Source: Byssothecium circinans (lineage: Eukaryota; Ascomycota; Dothideomycetes; Pleosporales; Massarinaceae). Taken from it: a DNA stretch of 64,000 bases. The position numbers and the translations under genes were made by a program. The notes under the pieces are model-generated. The model searched no databases. It saw nothing but the letters and a program-made list of their open reading frames with translations, and was not told the origin of the DNA. This document shows, piece after piece, positions 44,488-53,491 of this stretch (the stretch's first letter is position 1; each line of letters opens with the position of its first letter). The DNA lies in the NCBI GenBank assembly GCA_010015675.1, contig ML976997.1:534431-598430 (forward strand), written 5' to 3'.

Positions 44488-46234
44488 ATGGTCGCCATTG
44501 CAGCTGGAAACCAGGCGGCGCGCGATGACGCGCCCGAGTTTGAGAAGGTCAATTGGAAGAAGGATCCAAACATGAGGAAGCTGTACTTTTGGGCATCCAT
44601 TCTCTGTGTTGCTTCTGCGACCACCGGTTACGATGGGTGAGCTCAGAATCTTGAGGATGGTGCAAGAGCTTCACTAACAGTGTCTAGAATGATGATGAAC
44701 TCCTCGCAGCAGATGGACCGATGGACCAACTACTTCAACAAGCCAGACGACAACCGCTTGGGACTTATGAACAACGCCTACAACATCGGCAGTATCGTCA
44801 GTTTCTTCATCGTGTAAGCATACCCTCCGGCATCATCGTAAGGAATCAGCAATCTGACCAGCATTAGGCCCTTCGCTGCTGAATGGTGGGGACGTAAAAT
44901 CCCAATTGCCATTGGCTGTGCCATCATGGGCGTCGGTGCTGTTATTTCCGCCGTTTCGACTAACTGGGAGATTTACATGGCAGGCCGTCTCGTCCTCGGT
45001 TTCGGCAATTCGTTCGCCCAGATGTGCTCGCCCATCCTTCTCACTGAGATCTGCCATCCTCAGCACCGTGGTATTTTCACCGCCGTCTACAACTGTCTCT
45101 GGAACTTAGGCGCCTTCTTCGTTGCTTGGACGGCGTGGGGAACTTCGCAGGCCAACAACGAGTGGTCGTGGAGGTCAATCACCCTTCTCCAGGCTCTGCC
45201 CTCTGCCATTCAATTCACTTTCATCTACTGGGTTCCCGAGTCTCCGCGTTGGTTGATCTCCAAGGAGCGCTATGATGAGGCCCTCAACATGCTCGCCTAC
45301 TACCACGCCAACGGCGACACTCAGAACGCAACCGTGCAGTTCGAGTACAAGGAAATGAGGGACACCATTCGCTTGGAGTCTGAAGCCAACAAGAACTCCA
45401 GCTACCTCGATTTCCTCAAGACGCGCGGAAACCGCTGGAGGCTCGCTATTCTCATCTCGCTCGGTATCATTTCCCAGTACTCCGGCAACGCGCTTTTCTC
45501 CAACTACATCAACTTGGTCTACGAGGGCGCCGGTATCAAATCACAGAACAAGAAGATGGTTCTCTCCGGTGCTGAGCGCATTTTGTACTTGGGTGTCTCC
45601 GTCTACTCGGCTACTCTGATCGACAAGGTTGGTCGTCGCCCGCTGTTCTTGACCGCCACCGCTGGCATGGTGACTTCGTTCGTCTGCTGGACGATCACTT
45701 GCGCTATATACGAGAACTCGAACGAGAAGAATGCCGCGGCTGGTTATGCTCAGATCCCCTTCGTCTGGATCTTTGGTGTCTGCTATGCCATCGCTTGGTC
45801 TGGTCTGCTCGTTGCCTACGCGCTCGAAATCCTGCCGTACCGTCTACGTGGCAAGGGTCTCATGATCATGAACATCACCGTCCAAGCCATCTTGGCCGTC
45901 GGAGGGTATGTCTCTTCCCATTCCCATTTTCACCTCCTTGGCAGAGTGTACTAACAGAAACAATAGTCAAACCAACCCCGTCGCCTGGAAGCGTCTCCCT
46001 CACCACTGGAACCTCGCTCTCTTCTACACCCTCTGGATCACCGTCGAGTTCATCTGGGTCTTCTTCGTGTACCCTGAGACCAAGGGCCCAACGCTCGAGG
46101 AAATTTCCAAGATCTTTGATGGGGACGATGCCGTCGCTCATGTTTCGCTTGAGGCGGTCGAGAAGGAGATTGAGGCGGAGAGGAACTCGGTTTCGCATGA
46201 GAAGGGTGGGTCTGTGCATGTGCAACAGGCTTAG
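44488..46234 (+). CDS. Sugar-porter MFS transporter (lactose-permease-like)
   Basis: Exons 44488-44636, 44688-44813, 44868-45905 and 45967-46234 (introns of 51, 54 and 61 bp, all phase 2) give 526 residues. Family marks are ATTGYDGMMMN at helix 1, FAAEWWGRKIP (loop 2-3), MAGRLVLGFG, and CSPILLTEICHPQHRG. WVPESPRWLISKERYDEAL follows helix 6, DKVGRRPLFL lies in the second half, and YPETKGPTLEEISKIFDG follows helix 12. The hydrophilic N-terminal ~30 residues and acidic tail are cytosolic. The pattern fits fungal transporters annotated as lactose permease or general sugar transporters. Substrate and proton coupling are inferred from the family. It differs clearly from the transporter at 32696, so the two are not a recent duplicate. 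Confidence 0.9.
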
Positions 46235-47157
46235 AGGGCGTTATGTAGTGGATTATTGATGAAAGATGGGCGTTTAGTAGGGGCGAGAAGGGGGTTAATG
46301 TGGGCGGGGTTGGGATGGAATGGGATCATGAGCTCATATACCAAACAATGAATTTGTCAATTTCGCGACTTTGCTGTTTTTATGCTTGGGTGCTGCTGTT
46401 TTGTACTGATGTCACCTTTGTATTGCCACGGGCTGATCGGATTCTCCCCGTGCATGGACAGTCATCTGAACCGCTCGGATAAACAAACACCCGCCTATCA
46501 ACAACCACCATCTTGGATGACTAGGTTCTTTATATGTGGCGTACAGGGGTGCTTCGTTCTTCTGCGCCTCGACTCTTAGTCTTGTTCGTTTCCAGTGATG
46601 TGGCTTGCTTACTCATGCGCTCACCCGTAGGATCGGGTAAATAAGAGTTTCGGTTTCCGATTTGGTTGATCAGGGGAAAGGCATGGCGCTGGCTGAGGTT
46701 TAGTAGGGGTTGAATTAGAGGGAAATGTTGCAGTGGGGAAGACCACGAGGGTTTGTTTCGTTGCGTGCGTTGTGGGTACGATTTTTTCTTATTTCACGCA
46801 TATCTGGTTCACCAAAGGTAGGTTTTCTGCTCGTAATACCCTTGATAAATGTCATCAGTATTGTATCGCAAAGCGAGGAGTTTATGTTGCACCTAAGCAG
46901 TACTTGTGCGTTTTACTCTAGCCTCTTGTCAAAGTGAGAACTTGAACTGTTTTACGAAAGGAGTGAAAAGGGACTTGTGTTCATAGATTGTTGAAATTCT
47001 GGGTAACCGCTTGACAATTTAGTACAAAACAAAAAGGTATAAATACGATTGACAAGGTTACAGAAAAGGTTGTAGAAGCAAGAACTTGCCGTAGAGGCTC
47101 GAGTCATCCCCCTGACTCTAAAAACTGATGACCAAACGAAACAAAATACATATGAAA
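46235..47157. other. Intergenic, no gene seen
   Basis: Short frames only. It leads into the microsatellite. Confidence 0.5.
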
Positions 47158-47420
47158 CCCACACACTCACACACTCACACACTCACACACTCACACACTC
47201 ACACACTNNNNNNNNNNNNNNNNNNNNNNNNNNNNNNNNNNNNNNNNNNNNNNNNNNNNNNNNNNNNNNNNNNNNNNNNNNNNNNNNNNNNNNNNNNNNN
47301 NNNNNNNNNNNNNNNNNNNNNNNNNNNNNNNNNNNNNNNNNNNNNNNNNNNNNNNNNNNNNNNNNNNNNNNNCACACACTCACACACTCACACACTCACA
47401 CACTCACACACTCACACACT
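47158..47420. repeat. ACACACTC microsatellite around an assembly gap
   Basis: An 8-bp unit (ACACACTC) runs from about 47158 into a block of 165 N (47208-47372) and resumes to 47420 with the same unit. The true array length is unknown. Frames that run through the N block are meaningless. Confidence 0.95.
47208..47372. other. Assembly gap (165 N)
   Basis: Unresolved bases inside the microsatellite, probably a collapsed repeat. Confidence 0.99.
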
Positions 47421-47505
47421 ACCACAGTATAAGGGAGGATAATGGAACATATGAGATAACCGAAATTCCTGGAAAGCTGCTTGAGAAGAGACATCAGTCG
47501 TTCTT

Positions 47506-47910
47506 CTAACCTTGTAAACTCTTGTATTTATCTTTGCCTACTCCTGTGACCTCCCCAAAGCCTAGAGAAGAATAGTTTATCTCTCCTACCCTCCCGAACA
47601 TCCGCTCGTGGGCCAGTTTAAGCTGCCGATCACGTTTTTCTTTTTGCTCACGAGCTTCCTTCGACTTCTCGTCTTCATCCATAGTGTTTGGCGAACCTCG
47701 GGAAGAGCCGTGAAGACCAGAATCGTCGGAAGCTTTGGACGTGGGTTCTCCTTCATTGACCTCTCCTACGTCATTAGTGGAGCCTTTGGGATTGTTGGTG
47801 GAGAGCTTGAGTGGACCATTAGAATTGGGGGCTCCCTTGAATTTGGACTCTTCGTTCTCCGTAACCTTGCTTTCATGACGCTTCGACAAGTCGGTATAGA
47901 TAGCGCTCAT
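47506..47910 (-). CDS. Hydrophilic, probably disordered protein (cluster member 1)
   Basis: 134 residues from ATG 47910 (MSAIYTDLSKRHESK), the first ATG in a frame that opens at about 48050. The protein is rich in Lys, Glu, Asp, Ser and Asn, with an acidic-basic helix (EDEKSKEAREQKEKRDRQLK) near the C-terminus. It ends in a less charged tail (MFGRVGEINYSSLGFGEVTG). No family is recognised. In-frame upstream sequence (RSIARKRFIS) looks like a mitochondrial presequence but has no ATG. Translation of it would need an unseen upstream exon, and the TATA box at 48090 leaves little room. It is the first of four consecutive minus-strand genes of similar character. Confidence 0.55.
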   Translation of the reverse strand: MSAIYTDLSKRHESKVTENEESKFKGAPNSNGPLKLSTNNPKGSTNDVGEVNEGEPTSKASDDSGLHGSSRGSPNTMDEDEKSKEAREQKEKRDRQLKLAHERMFGRVGEINYSSLGFGEVTGVGKDKYKSLQG

Positions 47911-48089
47911 GTTGTGGTAGAGAGTGACGGAATCCGAGATGAAGCGTTTGCGGGCTATCGAGCGTAAAGATAGTCGATGTGGTGAGCTGATAGTCCTTAG
48001 AGATGTTGCTGGCCGCTTTTGCACGTAATTCAATTCGTAGGAATGCTGTGTAGGTTATAAGGAACAATTATTCCACGAAAAGACGAGCC

Positions 48090-48097
48090 TTTTATAG
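48090..48097 (-). promoter_or_regulatory. TATA box, cluster gene 1
   Basis: CTATAAAA on the minus strand, 180 bp upstream of ATG 47910. The same box precedes the three neighbouring genes. Confidence 0.55.
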
Positions 48098-48890
48098 TTG
48101 GTCTGAAAATGACTGTGCGAGAAATATGACAGTAGAGATCTGCGTTGAGTCATGCCTGTGTAAAACTCCAATTCGAAATGAGAACTTGCCTTGTCATAAA
48201 ACAGATGTTGACAAATATTGAACGGACTCACAGCTGTTGGTAAGAGTCATAGATTTATGAATCTTGAAAATCAGTTTAGCGAATTCCGTAGCGTATTAAT
48301 ATCTATCCCACAACTTTTCGCGTCGTACTAGATCTTCCCCTGCCAATAATAGAGGAGGAAGCTCCAATCGCTCCGCCTAGTTACTGTCGACTCGTCTGTA
48401 ACGATGAACTTATGGCCGGGGTGTAGACTAGAGGCATAAAACCTGGATATCCTGTATTCATTTTGTATAGGCGTAAAGAATAAGACAGAACTGTTTAACG
48501 CCCTTAACTTGAGACTAAGAGTCTTCTTCGCAGACACGTAGTACTGTTGAAAGAACTTAATATCCTAAGACGATCATTCTATACGCAGAATAATTTATAT
48601 TGCTATAACTCTAAAGAAAACCCAGAATCGCAAGAAGATACATTACACCACCAACAACCAATACAATAATAATAAACCTGTAGCTACCAAAAGAAAAGTT
48701 TATTTTCGAAAAAATAGTCTTAAGGAATGAAGCCAGTACAGTAACTAACTCAAGATATAGAGTGCAATGAGTTGTGTCTGTCTTGAGTAAGCCTTGTGAA
48801 GAATTTAGGCGGCCTATTTACTGACTTCGTTACTTACCACGAGACAACTTTGGAATCAGCCACATATGACCTTGCCACTATGTTATTTAT
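48098..48890. other. AT-rich intergenic region
   Basis: No gene seen. Promoter flank of cluster gene 1 and 3' flank of gene 2. Confidence 0.45.
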
Positions 48891-49140
48891 CGCCTCGAAG
48901 CACGAAGTTTGCTCGCCCGAATTTTCAATTTAGCTTCCTTCAAGTCAAGCCCCGCTAGCTCGTTTTCGTATTCCAATTTTTTCCGAGCTGATCTGTGCAA
49001 TATGTCTTCTTGTTCTTCCAGAGGCTCTTGGTTTCCTGACGACCGAGTGAATTTTTGGTTTCCTGCCCCAGGCTTTTTGCCTGTTGCCGTTCATAAAGTT
49101 CACGCTCCAGAGCAGCCTTCATTTGAAGTTGACAGTGATA

Positions 49141-49536
49141 CTAGAGGTTGTCTGGTTCATCCACTGAGTCCCGGCGTCCGTACGATCGATGATTGTCGTT
49201 CCGGATATGCGTGGAACTACGATAGGAGGAACCTTGGTACGGTTCGTCGAAGACTTCGTCTGATGAACAGTGCGTACGAGGCGGTTCGTCGAAGTCCTCG
49301 TATGCCGAAGAATGTGTACGACGGTTGTAAGCTCGCTGCTTTCCCCAATTTTCACGCTCTTCCGACCGTCGTTCCGAGGTATACGTTTGATATGGGGATT
49401 CGCTTTTTGAATCATACTCCTCAGTGACGTCTTCGACACTGATGCCATCTTCCTCTTTCTCAGCATAGTGTGTCCTGCGTGGTTCTTCCGGCATACGGAC
49501 TACAGCCCTGCTGGGGTCGTATCCGTTTGAAGACAT
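49141..49536 (-). CDS. Hydrophilic, probably disordered protein (cluster member 2)
   Basis: 131 residues from ATG 49536 (MSSNGYDPSRAVV) to TAG 49141. It is charged and rich in Ser, Tyr, Arg, Glu and Asp with two FDEP units (AYEDFDEPP, SDEVFDEPY). An ATG at 49689 in the same frame lies only 19 bp from the TATA box, so it is probably upstream of the transcript start. Beyond the TAG the frame stays open for about 60 codons with a coiled-coil-like start (KAALERELYERQQ). A second frame then reads LEEQEDILHRSARKKLEYE to a stop near 48895. The gene may therefore have an undetected intron or be decaying. No family is recognised. Confidence 0.5.
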   Translation of the reverse strand: MSSNGYDPSRAVVRMPEEPRRTHYAEKEEDGISVEDVTEEYDSKSESPYQTYTSERRSEERENWGKQRAYNRRTHSSAYEDFDEPPRTHCSSDEVFDEPYQGSSYRSSTHIRNDNHRSYGRRDSVDEPDNL

Positions 49537-49707
49537 GGCTAACGATTTGGCCAGGCCCGAATTGTATGCTGTTGTTTGGCAGGATCGGATAACCGTGAGG
49601 GGAAGGGCTGTACAGTGTTGTGGTATTGGGTCGATAGCGGAATTTTCCTTTCTTTGTAGAATGTGTTGTTGGAGGAATAAAGAAGGCATGAAGACGAAAG
49701 GGGAGGG

Positions 49708-49715
49708 TTTTATAC
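49708..49715 (-). promoter_or_regulatory. TATA box, cluster gene 2
   Basis: GTATAAAA on the minus strand, 172 bp upstream of ATG 49536. Confidence 0.5.
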
Positions 49716-50203
49716 CTCAGTGTGAATCATAGGTTGTGTGACTGAAGGCTTAGCATTACCGGTAGGTCAGATAAAGATGACTACCACGTAGCAATCTGAA
49801 GCGAAAGTATGAAGAGACGAGTCAAAGCTATGATGTGGAATCGCGTATGAGCAAGAGCGTAGTTAGGGTATTAAGACCCCCTACCAACTGAGAGAGTTGT
49901 GAGTCGATCAGTAATGACAGGAACCAAGAGATTGCCAATCCGTAAATTCAACTAAGCTAATTAATTAAACCATGACTCCAACAGCCTAAACAGCAAAATC
50001 ACATATAAGACATAATCAAAAACTCTCCCAAAATGTCCATCCGTGTAGTAGCTGCAGAAAAAAGTGAAGCAAAGAAAATACAGTGTTGACGATGTTGCCG
50101 AAGCGGCAACGTAAGCTCAGTCATTCCAGAGATGGAACTATTCCTACCCCCAGTTGCCTCCCGACTTTCGGATCCATCGAGAATTATGAGTCTTTAATGA
50201 CAG
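49716..50203. other. Intergenic, no gene seen
   Basis: Promoter flank of cluster gene 2 and 3' flank of gene 3. Confidence 0.45.
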
Positions 50204-50467
50204 CTAATACTTTCCCTCCCGTCCAGTTATGATACCCTGGCGCCCTGGGAAGTCTGGATCGTTTGGGACCTTGCTAATATTCGTGATCGGAGACGGTTTC
50301 TGTTGCTTCTTGGAAGCTTCGCGGGCTGCACGCCGCACTTTATCCGCTAAATCTACTTCTTCCTTTTCCCACTCTTCATCGACCTTTCTCTGGTCCTGCC
50401 GTTTGCGTTCATGTTTTTCCAGTCGTCTCTTAACCTCTTCTAGATCAAGTTTTTTGTCACTCGGGAC
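50204..50467 (-). other. In-frame coding-like extension after the TGA of cluster gene 3
   Basis: 87 sense codons plus stop in the same frame as the preceding gene. The product would be a charged, probably coiled-coil helix followed by a Pro-containing tail. Its composition is coherent with a protein and unlike random DNA. Confidence 0.5.
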
Positions 50468-51037
50468 TCAGGAGTCGTGGGGGGCTTTCTTCTTATGGGA
50501 TCTTTTTTTGGGAGTAGAAAGGCCAAGTTCTTTGGGATCAGGTTTCGTGGAGTGTCGTGGTGCGTCGTCGTGGTATGTCCGAGGATTTGGAGTGTCTTGG
50601 TGGTTTCGGTTGCCGTACGTGGTGCTTCCTTTTTCGTTAGGTGAAGGTCCATACCTTGGACTAGGCCCTTGGATGTAAGATGTTCGATCGTTGTGACTAG
50701 GTTGGGCTTGCGTAGGAACTTGACGCGTAGAATAGCGCGGATTAATGGTCCGCTCCTGAGGCATTTGACAAGGAGGGATTTTGGACTCGTAGCTGTAATT
50801 CCGATACTGTTGAGAGCTCATATAGCTTCCCGGCGGTGGAAAGTGGCCACGACTACCGAAACGTGGGTATCCCGATGGTGGAAAATAGTTGCCTTGTGCA
50901 GCGCCGGCAGTGTTTAGGCAGTTGTGTTCGTCGTATTGTCCACCGTGATGCATATAGCGAGAATCCACGGTCCCTAATCTGCACGAGGCATTGTCATTGT
51001 ATTCTTCCGCTCCATAGTGCTCCGGCTCGTGATTCAT
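50468..51037 (-). CDS. Tyr/Pro-rich disordered protein (cluster member 3)
   Basis: 189 residues from ATG 51037 (MNHEPEHYGAEEYNDN) to TGA 50468. It is low-complexity, rich in Tyr, Pro, Gly, Ser and His (YFPPSGYPRFGSRGHFPPPG) and ends in a basic stretch (KKRSHKKK). After the TGA the same frame continues for 87 sense codons (to a TAG at 50204-50206) with a strongly charged helix (LDLEEVKRRLEKHERKR, EEWEKEEVDLADKVRRAARE). No GT donor lies in the ~140 bp before the stop, so ordinary splicing does not explain it. The gene is either shortened by a nonsense change, read through, or mis-sequenced. NPRYSTR resembles DPRYSAR in cluster member 4. The function is unknown. Confidence 0.55.
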   Translation of the reverse strand: MNHEPEHYGAEEYNDNASCRLGTVDSRYMHHGGQYDEHNCLNTAGAAQGNYFPPSGYPRFGSRGHFPPPGSYMSSQQYRNYSYESKIPPCQMPQERTINPRYSTRQVPTQAQPSHNDRTSYIQGPSPRYGPSPNEKGSTTYGNRNHQDTPNPRTYHDDAPRHSTKPDPKELGLSTPKKRSHKKKAPHDS

Positions 51038-51204
51038 TTTTGTCTGAGTAATATCTCTGCCCGCACTTGAGTTCGTGATGATCAACGAGTGTCTGGAATT
51101 TGGTAGTTGAAGGTAGGTTTTTGTGATCTGGAGGTTGCAAAAGAAGTGCTTTTGGTTTTGCTGAAGAGAATGATGGATGGTCGAGGAGCTGGCGAAAGGA
51201 ACGC

Positions 51205-51212
51205 TTTTATAG
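51205..51212 (-). promoter_or_regulatory. TATA box, cluster gene 3
   Basis: CTATAAAA on the minus strand, 168 bp upstream of ATG 51037. Confidence 0.55.
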
Positions 51213-51275
51213 ACTAAGGCAGCATGACTGGACTGGATCAATGACTCGAGATTTGACTCTTTTGCGACGATGAGA

Positions 51276-51297
51276 TGCTGTGCATGTGAGAGGCGAC
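51276..51297 (-). promoter_or_regulatory. Upstream element shared with cluster gene 4
   Basis: On the minus strand GTCGCC-T-CTCACATGC followed by ACAGCA. It matches 52708-52732 (GTCGCC-A-CTCACATGC, then GTC, then ACAGCA) with one substitution and a 3-bp indel. It lies 64 bp upstream of the TATA box. Confidence 0.5.
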
Positions 51298-51554
51298 TAG
51301 TAAGGCTGGTGTATGAGACACATTGTATATGACGCATAGGCTCTGCGTCACCATCACTAAGTCAGGTGAATATGAGTTTGGTGTAATAACTGCGTTGATA
51401 CATATTTTTACCTACGGACCATGATGACACTTAATAGTTGTTGGTTGAAGATTACTGGATGAGAAATGGCATAAATAGGAGATTTTCATTGTATGAATAC
51501 AGGTAGTTTACATGATAAACAAGGATATAGTAATGCACCACTATCTCCTTCTCT

Positions 51555-52583
51555 CTACCACCATTCCGGCGGTTGGCGTGCAGACTCCTCACGCAAACTT
51601 TCCACAAAGTCTTCTCCATCCATACGTTTCTTCCACACACTACGCCATACATCACCCGTTTCCATTGCTTTCCTTACCTCCTCTTCCCGTTCCGTCTTAG
51701 GACGATGTCGATCTCGAGGGTGAGGCCGGAACTGCATGGAAAAGAGTCGCTTAGAATAGTTTGAAGTATGGTTGGAGTCTTCATGTTCGTAATAGGGGTA
51801 AGGGTCGGCTCGGAGTGGAGGTGCCTCACCAGTAGCATACATCTGCGCCTGCGGGAAGCTCCTATCATCTCGTCTAGGCCATGAATGATAACGAGCAGAG
51901 TATCGAGGATCAATTTCCGGGAGGTTGGAGCTTGTGTAAGCCGTAGATTCGGGCTCAAGCCCGAAGCTCTCGTTCGAATAACGTAGATCGCGCTCGTTTG
52001 TGAAGGGTACACTATCTCGCGATGCATGTGCAGGCTTTTCGTACACTTCAGCATCCACATGGCCGCGAAAATTCTTTCTTAGCTTATATTTGAGATACTC
52101 ATCTGAGCATTTTTTGTGACTCTTGGGGCGTGAGTTCCTAGCGGAATTGTCGGATCGGTAGGGATCCTTGTCATACATTTTCGCTCGATCGTCGGGGTAA
52201 CTTTCCCCATAACCATCGATATCCGATGGCTCATCAAATTCATAATCCGGAGAAGGGCTCGCCCTCGATTGTTCGTATTGACTTGAGTCGCTGAAATCCC
52301 TCGACTCGCCCTGGAAATAGCGATCCGTGTAGCCCTTCGCCGCCTTTGCGCGCTCGCGATGTCTCGGAGAGTAGGTTCGGCTGCCAAAATCCTCGGGGGA
52401 CTCTTCCTTAGTTCTTTTTCTACTTTTTCTGTTCTTTTTTGGCTTTGGGGAGGGCGTTTTGGACCCGGAATGTATATCTTCCAGAATGTTCCCGTCGTAG
52501 GACTCGACAGAGTTGCTGTCGGAATCAGGCTCGTACTTTGGGTAAGGAATGATCTCCCTGTTCGCGTTGTTTGATGAAGACAT
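51555..52583 (-). CDS. Hydrophilic Ser/Asp/Arg-rich protein (cluster member 4)
   Basis: Single exon, 342 residues from ATG 52583 (MSSSNNANREIIPYPKYEPD). It is acidic at first, then carries a basic NLS-like run (PKPKKNRKSRKRTKEE) and long Ser/Asp/Tyr/Arg-rich low-complexity stretches. The C-terminus is more ordered and Trp-containing (ETGDVWRSVWKKRMDGEDFV ... QPPEWW). The end may be the functional part, as it is the only stretch with hydrophobic periodicity. No family is recognised. Expression is likely strong or inducible, judging from the TATA box 93 bp upstream and the shared upstream element. The frame is intact, unlike members 2 and 3. Confidence 0.65.
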   Translation of the reverse strand: MSSSNNANREIIPYPKYEPDSDSNSVESYDGNILEDIHSGSKTPSPKPKKNRKSRKRTKEESPEDFGSRTYSPRHRERAKAAKGYTDRYFQGESRDFSDSSQYEQSRASPSPDYEFDEPSDIDGYGESYPDDRAKMYDKDPYRSDNSARNSRPKSHKKCSDEYLKYKLRKNFRGHVDAEVYEKPAHASRDSVPFTNERDLRYSNESFGLEPESTAYTSSNLPEIDPRYSARYHSWPRRDDRSFPQAQMYATGEAPPLRADPYPYYEHEDSNHTSNYSKRLFSMQFRPHPRDRHRPKTEREEEVRKAMETGDVWRSVWKKRMDGEDFVESLREESARQPPEWW

Positions 52584-52675
52584 GATTGCTATACAAAATC
52601 AAGTGGAGATGTTGTAAACTTCGTGAAGGAAATAATAAGACAGAAGATAGAAAGGGGAGCAAGGGTAGGCCACGC

Positions 52676-52683
52676 TTTTATAG
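52676..52683 (-). promoter_or_regulatory. TATA box, cluster gene 4
   Basis: CTATAAAA on the minus strand, 93 bp upstream of ATG 52583. Confidence 0.55.
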
Positions 52684-52707
52684 GTATAGGGTGATGACTG
52701 TTTCTTG

Positions 52708-52732
52708 TGCTGTGACGCATGTGAGTGGCGAC
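52708..52732 (-). promoter_or_regulatory. Upstream element shared with cluster gene 3
   Basis: Counterpart of 51276-51297, 25 bp upstream of the TATA box. The conserved core on the plus strand is CATGTGAG-N-GGCGAC. Confidence 0.5.
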
Positions 52733-53491
52733 ACGTCTTCCAAACAGTCATCATGGGATATTGACTTGAGTACGGTAGCGTAGTATTGGGGTTGATGTTA
52801 TGCTGGACTGACTGTTTACCGGAGTAATGAACTGTAGGCTGCGCGGAAAACCTATCCAGGATAATCCAGTCGTGGTACTTTATCTTGATGATAAGCTTTT
52901 CTAGTATTGTCATTCTTCGCCGTTATGTTTTCGGCGGGAAGAGCGGGTGGGTGTCGATTCACAGAGGCGGGAAGATGAGTCATCGACGAAGTGACTGAAA
53001 GGGAGCAATATCTCTCGAAACAATGGTCTGCAAAAAATACAAGGGGATATAAATTACCAAATACTCCGCATTAAATTTAAAGTCGTGCGAGTAGCGCGAG
53101 TCTTCACAGCTTATTTGCTGAGGTGTCTTCCCGTGAGAAGGTGGTGGTCCGGTACGATGGATAGACGCTAGTCGTGGTTGGGTTAGCGGCTTCGGTCCTC
53201 ATAGCGAACACCGCCAGCCTCCCTGACTCCTGCGACTTCTGACGCACTTTTCCATCACCGAATCATCGCCATTTCATCGTCGTCCATCGGACTCATCTTC
53301 AAAATCCCGTCCAACATGTAAAAGTCGCTCTTCCTACGTCATTAATCAATAACTATGCGGGGTCGACCGCGCAACAGCGTTCCCGACGGCGCATCCGTGT
53401 GATTAACATGCATATGGAGGTACGAGCATCTACAACCTCTAGGTCATCAAATCTCATCTCTTTACTCTCCTCACCCCCGCTCCTCTTCGCT
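52733..53491. other. Divergent intergenic region
   Basis: Promoter region between cluster gene 4 and the amidase gene. No gene seen. Confidence 0.5.

Noticed and set aside
47128..47442. Long frame through the N gap
   Set aside because: Made of microsatellite translation and unknown bases.
47911..48050. Mitochondrial presequence for cluster protein 1
   Set aside because: RSIARKRFIS looks suitable, but the frame has no ATG and the TATA box leaves no room for an upstream exon.
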